64,000 nucleotides of DNA from Microbacterium luteolum (lineage in GTDB: Bacteria > Actinomycetota > Actinomycetes > Actinomycetales > Microbacteriaceae). Positions within the stretch are counted from its first letter, which is position 1. Each line of letters opens with the position of its first letter. The notes below the pieces were generated by a model. It saw only the letters and a program-made list of their open reading frames with translations, made no database searches and was not told the DNA's origin. The position numbers and the translations under genes are program-made. The DNA is taken from the NCBI RefSeq assembly GCF_039533965.1, contig NZ_BAAAUN010000002.1:1-64000 (forward strand). Reading direction: 5' to 3'. Positions 8,224 to 16,747 of this stretch are shown piece by piece.

Positions 8224-9880
8224 CCACACCGCATCGGGCCCGCGCGTCGTCCGCGCTGCACGGGGCAACCAGCGCACCGCCAAGAGCTGGGGCGCCGAGG
8301 CCGCCAAGCGCATGCTGATGAACAACCTGGATCCCGAGGTCGCCGAGCACCCCGAGGACCTGGTCGTCTACGGCGGCACGGGCAAGGCCGCGCGCAGCTG
8401 GGAGGCGTACGACGCGATCGTGCGCACGCTCGACGAGCTGGAGCCGGACGAGACGCTGCTCGTGCAGTCGGGCAAGCCTGTCGGGGTCTTCCGCACTCAC
8501 GAATGGGCGCCGCGCGTGCTCATCGCGAACTCCAACCTGGTCGGCGACTGGGCGACCTGGCCGGAGTTCCGCAAGCTCGAAGAGCTCGGGCTGATCATGT
8601 ACGGACAGATGACCGCCGGCTCCTGGATCTATATCGGAACCCAGGGCATCCTGCAGGGCACCTACGAGACCTTCGCCGCGGTCGCCCGGTCGCTCGGACG
8701 CGACTCGCTGCGCGGCACGCTCACCCTCACCGGCGGTGCCGGCGGCATGGGCGGCGCGCAGCCCCTCGCCGTGACGTTGAACGACGGCGTCGTCCTGATC
8801 GTCGACGTCGACGAGTCGCGCCTGGCCCGCCGGGTGGAGCACGGTTACCTCGACGAGTACACGACCGACCTCGATGCCGCCGTGGCGCGGGTCGTCGCGG
8901 CCAAGGAAGCGGGGGAGCCGCTCTCGGTCGGCGTGGTCGGCAACGCGGCGGAGGTCTTCCCCGAGCTGCTGCGCCGCGAGGTTCCGATCGACATCGTGAC
9001 CGACCAGACCAGCGCGCACGACCCGCTCGCCTACCTGCCGGTGGGCATCTCGGTCGCAGACTGGAAGGCCGAGGCCGAGCGCGACGCGGAGGCGTTCACC
9101 CACCGTTCGCGCGAGTCGATGGCGCAGCACGTCGCCGCGATGGTCGCGTTCCAGGATGCCGGGGCCGCGGTGTTCGACTACGGCAACTCGATCCGAGCCG
9201 AAGCGCAGCTGGGCGGCTTCGACCGCGCGTTCGAGTTCCCCGGCTTCGTGCCGGCGTATATTCGTCCGCAGTTCGAGGAGGGCCGCGGACCCTTCCGCTG
9301 GGCGGCGCTCTCCGGAGACCCGGAGGACATCTACAAGACCGACCGGGCGATCGCCGAGCTCTTCCCCGAGGATGCTGCGCTGCACCGCTGGCTGGAGAAG
9401 GCGGGGGAGAAGGTGCACTTCGAGGGCCTGCCCGCGCGCATCTGCTGGCTCGGCTACAAGGAGCGCCACCTCGCCGGGCTCAAGTTCAACGAGATGGTGG
9501 CATCGGGTGAGCTGTCGGCGCCGATCGTGATCGGCCGCGACCACCTCGACTCCGGTTCCGTCGCGTCGCCGTACCGTGAGACCGAAGCGATGAAGGACGG
9601 GTCCGACGCGATCGCCGACTGGCCGCTGCTGAACGCGTTGCTCAACACGGCATCCGGTGCCTCGTGGGTGTCGCTGCACCACGGCGGCGGCGTCGGTATC
9701 GGCCGATCGATCCACGCCGGTCAGGTCTCGGTCGCCGACGGATCGGCGCTCGCCGCGGAGAAGCTCGAACGGGTGCTGACCAACGACCCCGGCACCGGCG
9801 TGATGCGTCACGTGGATGCCGGATACGAGCACGCCCGCGATGTGGCCCGCGAGCGTGGCCTGAAGGTGCCGATGCTGTGA
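8216..9880 (+). CDS. hutU: Urocanate hydratase
   Basis: A 554-residue NAD-dependent hydratase converting urocanate to 4-imidazolone-5-propionate, the second step of histidine degradation. The nucleotide-binding glycine-rich stretch [14 protein letters not shown] lies near residue 175, and the long conserved family segments ([32 protein letters not shown]) are intact. Length matches the family (about 550-560). AAAGGAG sits eight bases before the start, and the gene overlaps hutH by eight bases. Its own stop overlaps the GTG of hutI, so the operon is tightly coupled. Confidence 0.97.
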   Translation: MADHTASGPRVVRAARGNQRTAKSWGAEAAKRMLMNNLDPEVAEHPEDLVVYGGTGKAARSWEAYDAIVRTLDELEPDETLLVQSGKPVGVFRTHEWAPRVLIANSNLVGDWATWPEFRKLEELGLIMYGQMTAGSWIYIGTQGILQGTYETFAAVARSLGRDSLRGTLTLTGGAGGMGGAQPLAVTLNDGVVLIVDVDESRLARRVEHGYLDEYTTDLDAAVARVVAAKEAGEPLSVGVVGNAAEVFPELLRREVPIDIVTDQTSAHDPLAYLPVGISVADWKAEAERDAEAFTHRSRESMAQHVAAMVAFQDAGAAVFDYGNSIRAEAQLGGFDRAFEFPGFVPAYIRPQFEEGRGPFRWAALSGDPEDIYKTDRAIAELFPEDAALHRWLEKAGEKVHFEGLPARICWLGYKERHLAGLKFNEMVASGELSAPIVIGRDHLDSGSVASPYRETEAMKDGSDAIADWPLLNALLNTASGASWVSLHHGGGVGIGRSIHAGQVSVADGSALAAEKLERVLTNDPGTGVMRHVDAGYEHARDVARERGLKVPML

Positions 9881-11094
9881 GCGCCACGCTGATCACGAAC
9901 ATCGGCGAACTGACCACGAACGTCGAGCTCGACCGCGATCGTTGCGGGACCGTGCATGACGCGGCCGTGCTGATCGAGGGCGGACGCATCGCCTGGGTCG
10001 GGGCGGCGAGTGAAGCCCCGGACGCCGACGAGGTCGTCGACGCGGGTGGACGTGCGGTGATCCCCGGCTTCGTCGACAGCCACAGCCACCTCGTTTTCGG
10101 CGGTGACCGCGCTGCGGAGTTCGAGGCACGGATGGCAGGGCAGAAGTATGCCGCGGGCGGCATCCGCTCCACCGTCGCCGCCACCCGCGCCGCGAGCGAC
10201 GACGAGCTGCGCGCCCGGCTGCGCGGCTTCATCGACGAGATGCTCGCACAGGGCACCACGACCGTCGAGATCAAGAGCGGGTACGGCCTGAGCGTCGCGG
10301 ACGAGGAGCGGCTCGTGCGCCTGGCCGCCGAGGTGACGCCCGAGGTGACGTTCCTCGGCGCACACGTCGTTCCCGCCGAATACGCCGACCACGCCGACGA
10401 CTACGTCGATCTCGTGGTCGGCCCGATGCTCGACGCCTGCGCTCCGCATGCGAAGTGGATCGATGTGTTCTGCGAGACGGGTGCCTTCACGGTGCCGCAG
10501 TCGCGACGCGTGCTCGAGGCCGGCATCGCCCGGGGTCTCACACCCCGCGTGCACGCGAGCCAGCTGGGCCCGGGGGAGGGCGTGCGCCTGGCGGTCGAGC
10601 TCGGAGCGGCATCCGTCGACCACGGCACGTACCTGACCGACGACGACGTCACGGCGCTCGCCGCATCCGACACCGTGCTCACTCTGCTGCCCGGCGTCGA
10701 GTTCTCGACCCGCCAGCCCTATCCGGATGCGCGCCGCCTGATCGACGCGGGTGTGACCGTGGCGCTGGCCTGCGATACGAACCCGGGGTCGAGCTTCACC
10801 TCGTCGATGCCGTTCTGCATCGCGATCGCCGTGCGCGACATGGGGATGACGCCGGCGGAGGCCGTCTGGGCGTCGACAGCCGGCGGAGCACGCGCGCTGC
10901 GTCGAGACGACGTCGGCGTGATCGCACCGGGTGCTCGCGCCGATCTCGTGCTGCTCGACGCTCCCACCCGCATCCACCTGGCGTATCGGCCGGGAGTACC
11001 GCTCGTCGAGCGGGTCTGGAAGGACGGTGTCGCGGTGTTCGGGGCTGCGCATGACGGAAGAGGAACGGAGGATCATGGCTCTCTCACACGATGA
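9877..11094 (+). CDS. hutI: Imidazolonepropionase
   Basis: A 405-residue amidohydrolase opening the imidazolone ring to N-formimidoyl-L-glutamate. The metal-binding HxH is at His69/His71 in [10 protein letters not shown], and IKSGYGL, VHASQLG and CDTNPGSSF are typical hutI segments. The GTG start (GTGA) overlaps the hutU stop by four bases, which decides against longer upstream readings. It overlaps the next gene by 20 bases. All catalytic motifs expected for the family appear intact. Confidence 0.95.
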   Translation: MSATLITNIGELTTNVELDRDRCGTVHDAAVLIEGGRIAWVGAASEAPDADEVVDAGGRAVIPGFVDSHSHLVFGGDRAAEFEARMAGQKYAAGGIRSTVAATRAASDDELRARLRGFIDEMLAQGTTTVEIKSGYGLSVADEERLVRLAAEVTPEVTFLGAHVVPAEYADHADDYVDLVVGPMLDACAPHAKWIDVFCETGAFTVPQSRRVLEAGIARGLTPRVHASQLGPGEGVRLAVELGAASVDHGTYLTDDDVTALAASDTVLTLLPGVEFSTRQPYPDARRLIDAGVTVALACDTNPGSSFTSSMPFCIAIAVRDMGMTPAEAVWASTAGGARALRRDDVGVIAPGARADLVLLDAPTRIHLAYRPGVPLVERVWKDGVAVFGAAHDGRGTEDHGSLTR

Positions 11095-11980
11095 TCTGTG
11101 GCCGCGGGCGGGCTCCTGGCCCGCCTTCACCGCAGGAGACGACGCGGATGCCGTGCTGCTCGGCGTTCCCACCTGGCGCACGTCGCTGTCGCCGACCGGC
11201 GCGCACGCGACGCCCGCCGCGATCCGCGAGGCGCTCACCCGCTACAGCGCGACGCTCATGAGGCCACCCGTGATCGATCTCGGCGAGGTGCTGCGCGTTC
11301 TCGATGCCGGCGACGTGGCCGAGCCCGACGGAGACTCCGGCATCGCCGAGACCGTCTCTCGGGTGCGCGAGGTCGCCGACGCCGCCCGCCTCGTGATCGC
11401 GCTGGGCGGCGACAACGCGCTGACCTATCCGGTCGCGCGGGGCGCCGGCGCCACCGGCCTCATCACGATCGACGCCCACTTCGATCTGCGCGACGGGATC
11501 TCGAACGGGTCGCCGGTGCGGCGGCTCGTGGAGGATGCGCCCGAAGGCGAGTGCATCGACCCCGCGCGGATCGTCCAGATCGGCATCGCCGACTTCGCGA
11601 ACTCCGCGGCCTATGCCGCTCGCGCGGCTGAGTGGGGCATCCGCGTGATCACGCTCGATGAGGTTCGACGCCGAGGTATCGACGACGTCGTCGCCGAGGC
11701 CACACGCATCGCGGGGGCGGGCGCTGCCGCAAGGATCCACCTCGATGTCGACGTCGACGCCGCCGATCGCGCTGCCGCGCCCGGCTGCCCGGCGAGCGTC
11801 CCCGGCGGGCTCGCGGCCTGGGAGCTGCGTGCACTCGTCCGCTCGATCGTCGCGGATCCCCGCGTCGTCAGCGCCGACATCGCCGAGGTCGACGCGACCG
11901 CCGACACCGACGACATGCGCACGGTCCGACTCGCGGCCCTGTGCGTGCTCGAGATGCTCGCGGCTCTCGCCACACGCTGA
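11075..11980 (+). CDS. hutG: Formimidoylglutamase (arginase-family)
   Basis: A 301-residue arginase/agmatinase-fold enzyme; from its place after hutI it should hydrolyse N-formimidoyl-glutamate to glutamate and formamide. Manganese-site motifs are DAHFD (133-137) and DVDVDAAD with Asp226/Asp228, followed by APG. The first ligand motif reads GGDN (Asn114) where classical arginases have GGDH. I recall Asn at this position in some formimidoylglutamases, but this should be aligned. ATG 11075 follows GGAGG; an ATG at 11051 would add eight residues. Its presence indicates the hydrolase branch, not the formimidoyl-glutamate deiminase (hutF) branch. The downstream gene is convergent. Confidence 0.88.
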   Translation: MALSHDDLWPRAGSWPAFTAGDDADAVLLGVPTWRTSLSPTGAHATPAAIREALTRYSATLMRPPVIDLGEVLRVLDAGDVAEPDGDSGIAETVSRVREVADAARLVIALGGDNALTYPVARGAGATGLITIDAHFDLRDGISNGSPVRRLVEDAPEGECIDPARIVQIGIADFANSAAYAARAAEWGIRVITLDEVRRRGIDDVVAEATRIAGAGAAARIHLDVDVDAADRAAAPGCPASVPGGLAAWELRALVRSIVADPRVVSADIAEVDATADTDDMRTVRLAALCVLEMLAALATR

Positions 11981-11989
11981 CCGCGGCTG

Positions 11990-12421
11990 CTATCCGCGCG
12001 GCTTCCACGACGCCTGGCGGCGTCGCGACTCCGTCACCATGAAGGTCAGGAGCGCGACCAGACCCACGAGGCAGAAGGTGCCCAGCGTGAGTCGGATGCT
12101 CGGTGCCCACCCCCACAGCTGCATCGACGGATCCATGAGCCCGAAGACGCCACTCAATATCAGCCATCCGGCTCCCGCGCCGAGCAGACCGGCGAGAGCC
12201 ACGAGCAGCCACAGCATCCGGCGCGTCCATGATCGCGGGGCGAACTGGTCTGCGTAGTGTTCGGGCGAGCCGAAGGTCTCGAGCGGGTCCTCTCCGGATT
12301 CCGCGAGATGGCTCCTCACCTCCCGGACGATGAGATCCACCTCATCCCTCGGCACGTCGCGCAGTCCGAGCTCGTCCTCGAGAGCAGTGCCGTAGTCGTC
12401 GTCTCGTGTGCCGCTCATCAT
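11990..12421 (-). CDS. HAAS-like membrane protein paired with PadR
   Basis: A 143-residue protein with an acidic, helical N-terminal half (DEVDLIVREVRSHLAESGEDP, FGSPEHYADQFAP) followed by two hydrophobic segments (about 67-91 and 107-130) and a basic tail. The N-terminal pattern resembles the HAAS signalling domain often encoded next to PadR regulators. AAGGAG precedes the start. The start overlaps the PadR stop by four bases. It probably acts as a membrane partner or target of the PadR protein. No enzymatic motif is visible. Confidence 0.75.
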   Translation of the reverse strand: MMSGTRDDDYGTALEDELGLRDVPRDEVDLIVREVRSHLAESGEDPLETFGSPEHYADQFAPRSWTRRMLWLLVALAGLLGAGAGWLILSGVFGLMDPSMQLWGWAPSIRLTLGTFCLVGLVALLTFMVTESRRRQASWKPRG

Positions 12422-12759
12422 GACTCCTTCTTGTCGCCGAGGACTGCCGACGTCCGGGTGGTGAAATCCGCCCAGGCGGCCCGGTGCTCATCGAGCGCGT
12501 GTCGGCCCGCGTCTGTCATCGAGTAGTACTTGCGCCCCGGGCCTCCGGCACCGTCCTGCCACGTCGAGGCGAGCGAGCCGTCCTGTTCGAGCCGCGCGAG
12601 CAGCGGGTAGAGCGTGCTCCCCTTGATGGTGCCGAATCCCGCCTCCGCGAGACGCTGCGCGATCAGATAGCCGTAAGCGTCCTCGTCACTCACGAGAGCG
12701 AGCACGGCTCCGGGAAGCGCGGCCCGTGCCCACTCGCTGGGCCACTGCGTCGAATCCAT
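12418..12759 (-). CDS. PadR-family transcriptional regulator
   Basis: A 113-residue winged-helix repressor. The PadR pattern is clear: YGYLIAQRLAEAG, then KGSTLYPLLARLEQDGSL and GPGRKYYSMTDAGR. It heads a two-gene operon with the membrane protein downstream, a common arrangement in which PadR represses its own operon. The ATG is preceded by CTAGTC with no Shine-Dalgarno sequence and a -10-like hexamer only six bases away, so the transcript may be leaderless. Confidence 0.9.
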   Translation of the reverse strand: MDSTQWPSEWARAALPGAVLALVSDEDAYGYLIAQRLAEAGFGTIKGSTLYPLLARLEQDGSLASTWQDGAGGPGRKYYSMTDAGRHALDEHRAAWADFTTRTSAVLGDKKES

Positions 12760-12785
12760 GACTAGATCATGACACGGACTAGTAC
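12760..12785 (-). promoter_or_regulatory. Probable padR promoter/operator
   Basis: Read on the minus strand, GTACTAGTCCG is followed by CATGAT and CTAGTC directly against the ATG. The inverted pair ACTAG (12761-12765) and CTAGT (12779-12783) brackets the region, and CTAGTC occurs twice. This fits a small palindromic PadR site overlapping a -10 box. Assignment is by pattern only. Confidence 0.4.
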
Positions 12786-12791
12786 GAATCT

Positions 12792-13337
12792 CTACCTATT
12801 GCCGGGCGTCATGTTCGTCGCCGCAAGCAGGTCGCGCAGTCGTGTCGCCGGATCCCCGCCCAGAGTGAGGAAGCGGGCGGGCCCGGCGGCTTCGCGCTCA
12901 TCGGCGAGGTCGAGCAGCGCCGTATCCATCGCTTCGCGCAAAGCGGGGTCCTCGTCGACGGGGACCCGGATGGGGTGCCGGTCGTCCAACGGCAGGAGCA
13001 CGACCAGATCGACGTCGGTCAGCGAGGCGTCGGCGAGAGCCGTCGCACGGGCGATGAGCTCGCCGTCGCTGCGTCCCAGCTGCTCCAGCGCCGTCAGGTA
13101 GGCGACGAAGTCGAGCGGTCCGCGCTCGGAGATGACCGCTGATTCCCCTGCCGTCTCGCGCACGCGTGACGCCGTCACACGCAACTGCGCGGCGAAGCTC
13201 GCGGCGCTCGCCGGATCATCGAGGTCGAGCTCATCGAACGGGTCGCCGAGAGCGAGGTATTCCGGTCGCCGCGCGACGAAGTCCGCGGTGAGGGTGCTCT
13301 TGCCACTTCCGTGCGTGCCCGAGACGATGATCCTCAC
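12792..13337 (-). CDS. Small AAA-type P-loop ATPase/kinase
   Basis: A 181-residue protein starting MRIIVSGTHGSGKST, a Walker A loop at residues 7-15. Later features are an acidic switch-like segment (VDLVVLLPLDD) and an ERG/DF motif (SERGPLDFVAYL), reminiscent of NadR-type kinase ATPase domains and other small AAA nucleoside kinases. No second domain is fused. A role in phosphorylating a small molecule is possible but unsupported. It is transcribed in the same direction as padR's operon but separated from it, and 72 bases downstream of a DUF445 gene. Confidence 0.75.
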   Translation of the reverse strand: MRIIVSGTHGSGKSTLTADFVARRPEYLALGDPFDELDLDDPASAASFAAQLRVTASRVRETAGESAVISERGPLDFVAYLTALEQLGRSDGELIARATALADASLTDVDLVVLLPLDDRHPIRVPVDEDPALREAMDTALLDLADEREAAGPARFLTLGGDPATRLRDLLAATNMTPGNR

Positions 13338-13409
13338 GATCGCGTAACGAGCCCGGCCAGGCCGGCGCTGACCATGCGCGGCCAGAGCGGATCGTGCGAG
13401 AGGGCCATG

Positions 13410-14687
13410 TCAGACTCCGGGGATCAGGGCGTGGGCGATCGTGAAGATCGCGAGGCCGGCGAGGGCACCGACGAACGTGCCGTTCAGGCGGATGTACTGC
13501 AGGTCGCGGCCCACCATGAGCTCGATCTTCTCGGTGGTCTCGGCGGGGTCCCAGCGCTCGACCGTGTCGGTGATGATCGAGGCGATGTCGTGCCGGTAGC
13601 GGTCGACGAGGAACACGGCGGCATCCGACACCCAGGTGTCGACGCGATGCTGCAGCGCGGCATCCGTCGTCAGGCGATCCCCGACCTCCTGCAGCGCGCG
13701 CACCGCACGTCGGCGCAGCCCGCTCTCCGGATCGGCGAGAGCCGTGAGCAATCCGTTCTTCGCGGTGTTCCAGGCTTCTGCGGCAAGGGCGCCGACTCGA
13801 GGACTGTCGAACAGCGACGCCTTCGCGTTCTCGAGCTTCGCGCGGGTGTCGGGATCGTTCTGCAGGTTGTCGGCGAGCCGGGAGAGGTATCCGTCGATCG
13901 CGATTCGCGCCGGATGCTGCGGGTCGGCCTGCACGGCGTGCACGAACTTGATCGCCTCGTTGTAGACCGTGTCGTCGACGAATCGGTGCGCGAGCTTGGG
14001 CACCCAGCCGGGCAGGCGGCGGGAGACGAGCCCCGAGAACGACTCGGCGTTGGCTTCGAGCCACCGTCCGATGTTGTCCACCGCGAGGTCGACGGCACCG
14101 TGATGCGCATCGGCTGCGACGATCTTCTCCAGCCAGACGCCCGCCGGAGGGCCCCACTCCGGCTCGACGAGGTGCTCGCGGGCGAGATCCGTGATGAGGT
14201 CGCGGACGTCGTCGTCGCTGAGCGCGTTGAGGACGGCCGTGGCGATCGTCGCGCCCTCGGCGCCGACGCGCTCGGCATGCGGTTCCTCCCGCAGCCACTC
14301 TCCGGCGCGCAGCGCGATCGCCGTGCTCGACAGCTTGGTCCGCACGACGTCGGCGGCGAGGAAGTTAGTCTCGACGAACTCGCCGAGCGTGCGGCCGATC
14401 TCGTCCTTGCGGCTCGGGATGATCGCGGTGTGCGGGATCGGCAGTCCGAGCGGACGCCGGAACAGGGCGGTGACCGCGAACCAGTCCGCCAGCGCTCCGA
14501 CCATCCCGCCCTCGGCGGCGGCGCGGACGTACGCGAGCCACGGCTGCCGCTCCTGGAACATGAACGCGATGACGAACGCGATGGCCATGAAGACCAGGGC
14601 ACCGAGCGCCACCGCCTTCATCCGGCGCAGCGCGCGCAGTCGGACCTGGTCGGAGGGAGACAGCATCGCCATCGGTGTTCGCGGCAT
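13410..14687 (-). CDS. DUF445 family membrane protein
   Basis: A 425-residue protein. One hydrophobic segment near residues 25-44 is followed by the family motif GGMVGALADWFAVTALFRRP and IIPSRKDEIGRTLGEF. A long amphipathic helical middle section follows, and a final hydrophobic segment (about 402-423, FVGALAGLAIFTIAHALIP) closes it. The arrangement suggests both ends in the membrane and a large soluble helical body. DUF445 proteins are widespread in actinobacteria without an assigned function. It is divergent from the metal-sensor gene at 14724. Confidence 0.88.
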   Translation of the reverse strand: MPRTPMAMLSPSDQVRLRALRRMKAVALGALVFMAIAFVIAFMFQERQPWLAYVRAAAEGGMVGALADWFAVTALFRRPLGLPIPHTAIIPSRKDEIGRTLGEFVETNFLAADVVRTKLSSTAIALRAGEWLREEPHAERVGAEGATIATAVLNALSDDDVRDLITDLAREHLVEPEWGPPAGVWLEKIVAADAHHGAVDLAVDNIGRWLEANAESFSGLVSRRLPGWVPKLAHRFVDDTVYNEAIKFVHAVQADPQHPARIAIDGYLSRLADNLQNDPDTRAKLENAKASLFDSPRVGALAAEAWNTAKNGLLTALADPESGLRRRAVRALQEVGDRLTTDAALQHRVDTWVSDAAVFLVDRYRHDIASIITDTVERWDPAETTEKIELMVGRDLQYIRLNGTFVGALAGLAIFTIAHALIPGV

Positions 14688-14723
14688 GACGTCATCCTTT
14701 CACGCGGAGAGTACCCTCGAGAC

Positions 14724-14996
14724 GTGATCGAAGACATCAAGAAGCGTGCTCTGCACCGCACCAGCATCCTCGAGGGGCAGATGCGCGGAGTCGCGCGGAT
14801 GATCGAGAACGAGGAGTACTGCATGGACATCATCACGCAGTCCCGCGCGATCCAGCGCTCGCTCGAATCGCTGAACCGCCTCCTGCTCGAGAATCACCTG
14901 CGCACGCACGTCACGCACATGTTCGACGAGGGCGGCGAGGAGCGCGACAAGGCGGTCGCCGAGCTCCTCAAGGCCTTCGACTTCGACCGCAAGTAG
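14724..14996 (+). CDS. CsoR/RcnR-family metal-responsive repressor
   Basis: A 90-residue all-helical repressor (DUF156 fold) from a GTG start. The usual family core EGQMRGVARMIENEEYC is present. The metal-site triad reads Cys33, His58, His62 (C-x24-H-x3-H). Copper-type CsoR has Cys at the third place, while nickel/cobalt RcnR has His, so the sensed species is not obviously copper. No transporter or metal-handling gene sits beside it. It is followed at once by a bidirectional terminator. Family assignment is firm; ligand unknown. Confidence 0.9.
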   Translation: MIEDIKKRALHRTSILEGQMRGVARMIENEEYCMDIITQSRAIQRSLESLNRLLLENHLRTHVTHMFDEGGEERDKAVAELLKAFDFDRK

Positions 14997-15002
14997 ACAC
15001 GA

Positions 15003-15036
15003 CGCAGCGCCCCGACGGAGTCGTCGGGGCGCTGCG
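15003..15036. terminator. Bidirectional terminator
   Basis: A perfect 14-bp stem (CGCAGCGCCCCGAC with its complement) around the 6-base loop GGAGTC. It lies between the convergent metal-sensor and permease genes, seven bases from each stop, so it can end both transcripts. It has no T-run, which is common for high-GC actinobacteria. Confidence 0.85.
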
Positions 15037-15043
15037 GTACTGC

Positions 15044-16591
15044 TCACCTGCCGCCGTCGAAGACCTCGTCCTCCATGGCGTCGTACCCCTCGGCCTGCGG
15101 GTCGCCGTGCGAGCCGCCGGAGAGCGCATACTCCTCCTCCGGCGAGAGCACGAGGCGGTGGCGGAAGAACAGCCCGAACCCGAGCAGGATCACGACGTAG
15201 ACGATCGCGATCGCGATGATCGCCGGACCGAAGGTCGGATTGAGCAGGAACCCGACGAAGATGAGCGCGGCGATGACGAGCGCGACCGCTGCACCGGGAA
15301 TGCCCCACGGGCTGCGGTACGGGCGGTCGACGTTCGGGTACTTCTTGCGCAGGATCATGAAGGACACGAGCTGGAGTCCGTAGGCGAGCACCGCGCCCCA
15401 GACCGCGATGTTCAGCACGATCGCACCGGCGACGGATCCCGCGCCCTCGGCGTCGACCGCGGCGAGCACGTCGAGGATGATGAGCGCGATGAAGCCGATG
15501 GCCGCTCCGACGACGAGCGCCACCCAGGGCGTCTGCCGCTTACCCGTGAGGGAGAGGAACCGCGGGTAGTAGCCGGCGCGGGACAGGGAGTACATGTTGC
15601 GGCCGTAGGCGAACATGATGCCCTGCAGCGAGGCGAGCAGGCCGATCAGGGCGAACAGCGCGAGTACTGCGGCGAGCTGGTCACCCACGATCGCGCGGAA
15701 TCCGTCGAGCAGCGGTTCGCCGGCCGTGCCGGTCGCCTCGGCGCCGATCACGCCCGTGTTGAGGAACAGCACCAGGAGTCCCGTCACGATGAGCGTGCCA
15801 CGAGCCCAGAATCCGGCCTTCGGGATATCGCGGGTCGGGTTGTGCGACTCCTCCGCGGCCAGCGGCAGCTCCTCGATGCCGAGGAAGAACCACATCGCGA
15901 AGGGGAGCGCGAACAGGATCGGCAGGACGCCGTGCGGGAGGAAGGTCGTCTGCCCCTCGTCGGGGACGATGTTCCACAGCGCGTCCCAGCTGAACGCGCC
16001 GGAGAACAGAGCCATCACGGAGAACACCAGGATGATGCCGATCGAGATGATCGAGACGACGATCGCGAAGCGGAAGGAGATCGCTGCTCCCGCGGAGTTC
16101 AGGGCGATGAAGACCACGTACAGGATCAGGTACCAGAGCCACCCCGGCAGCTCGAGCCCCAGCAGTTCGCTCGTGATGCCGTTCGCATACGACGCGGAGA
16201 AGTAGACGATCACCGCCGTGGTCGCGACGTACTCGATCGTCTCCGCGGCGCCGGTCACCAGGCCGCCCCAGGGGCCCATCGCGGATCGGGCGAAGGAGTA
16301 GGCCCCTCCGGTGTGCGGCATCATCGCGGCCATCTCGCCGATCGCGAAGATCATGCCGTAGTACATCAGGACGAGGATCGCGAAGGCGATCAGCATCCCG
16401 CCGAAGCCCGCGAAGTCGATGCCGAAGTTCCAGCCGGAGAAGTCGCCCGAGATCACGGCGGCGACCGCGAGGCCCCACAGACCCCAGACGCCGGCCGACC
16501 TCTTCAGGGTCCGTTTCTCGAAGTACTCGCTCCCGGCACGTGTATAGGTCGCCCCAGCGACCTTGCGGGACTCATTGCTCTGCTCAGACAT
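15044..16591 (-). CDS. Ethanolamine-type APC-family permease
   Basis: A 515-residue transporter with about twelve hydrophobic segments. The N-terminal stretch RAGVWGLWG-like (SAGVWGLWGLAVAAVISGD) and the GWNFGIDFAGFGGML segment resemble ethanolamine permeases of the APC superfamily. GIEELPLAAEESHNP is the conserved cytoplasmic motif. The tail is short, hydrophilic and acidic. GGAGAG precedes the ATG. It is divergent from the gamma-glutamylation operon, which supports amine uptake, ethanolamine most likely, as its role. Another amine or amino acid remains possible. Confidence 0.85.
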   Translation of the reverse strand: MSEQSNESRKVAGATYTRAGSEYFEKRTLKRSAGVWGLWGLAVAAVISGDFSGWNFGIDFAGFGGMLIAFAILVLMYYGMIFAIGEMAAMMPHTGGAYSFARSAMGPWGGLVTGAAETIEYVATTAVIVYFSASYANGITSELLGLELPGWLWYLILYVVFIALNSAGAAISFRFAIVVSIISIGIILVFSVMALFSGAFSWDALWNIVPDEGQTTFLPHGVLPILFALPFAMWFFLGIEELPLAAEESHNPTRDIPKAGFWARGTLIVTGLLVLFLNTGVIGAEATGTAGEPLLDGFRAIVGDQLAAVLALFALIGLLASLQGIMFAYGRNMYSLSRAGYYPRFLSLTGKRQTPWVALVVGAAIGFIALIILDVLAAVDAEGAGSVAGAIVLNIAVWGAVLAYGLQLVSFMILRKKYPNVDRPYRSPWGIPGAAVALVIAALIFVGFLLNPTFGPAIIAIAIVYVVILLGFGLFFRHRLVLSPEEEYALSGGSHGDPQAEGYDAMEDEVFDGGR

Positions 16592-16662
16592 CCGCTCTCC
16601 GTTCGCATGCACACAGGCGCCGCATGCACCTTGCGGATGATTGTGACAGTCAATGGTGGTTT

Positions 16663-16678
16663 CGTCTACCTTTAGACG
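16663..16678. promoter_or_regulatory. Inverted repeat, candidate FadR-type operator
   Basis: CGTCTA-CCTT-TAGACG is a perfect 6-bp inverted repeat, extended by TTCG...CGAA on its flanks, in the divergent region between the permease and the glutamine-synthetase-like gene. GT...AC at its core suits a GntR/FadR-type regulator such as the one encoded at 21010-21732. This is a positional inference. Confidence 0.5.
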
Positions 16679-16747
16679 CGAAGGTGATCTACTCTGAGGG
16701 CGAAGCCGGTCGGTCGATCGCTTCACCACGACGACGGGAGCGAGAAG

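Noticed and set aside
8162..9832. A long minus-strand frame opposite hutU.
   Set aside because: It mirrors the codon structure of hutU and shows no protein-like motifs.
11075..11980. Calling this gene a ureohydrolase such as arginase or agmatinase.
   Set aside because: The fold is shared, but the position as the last gene of hutHUI makes formimidoylglutamase far more likely; substrate is still inferred.
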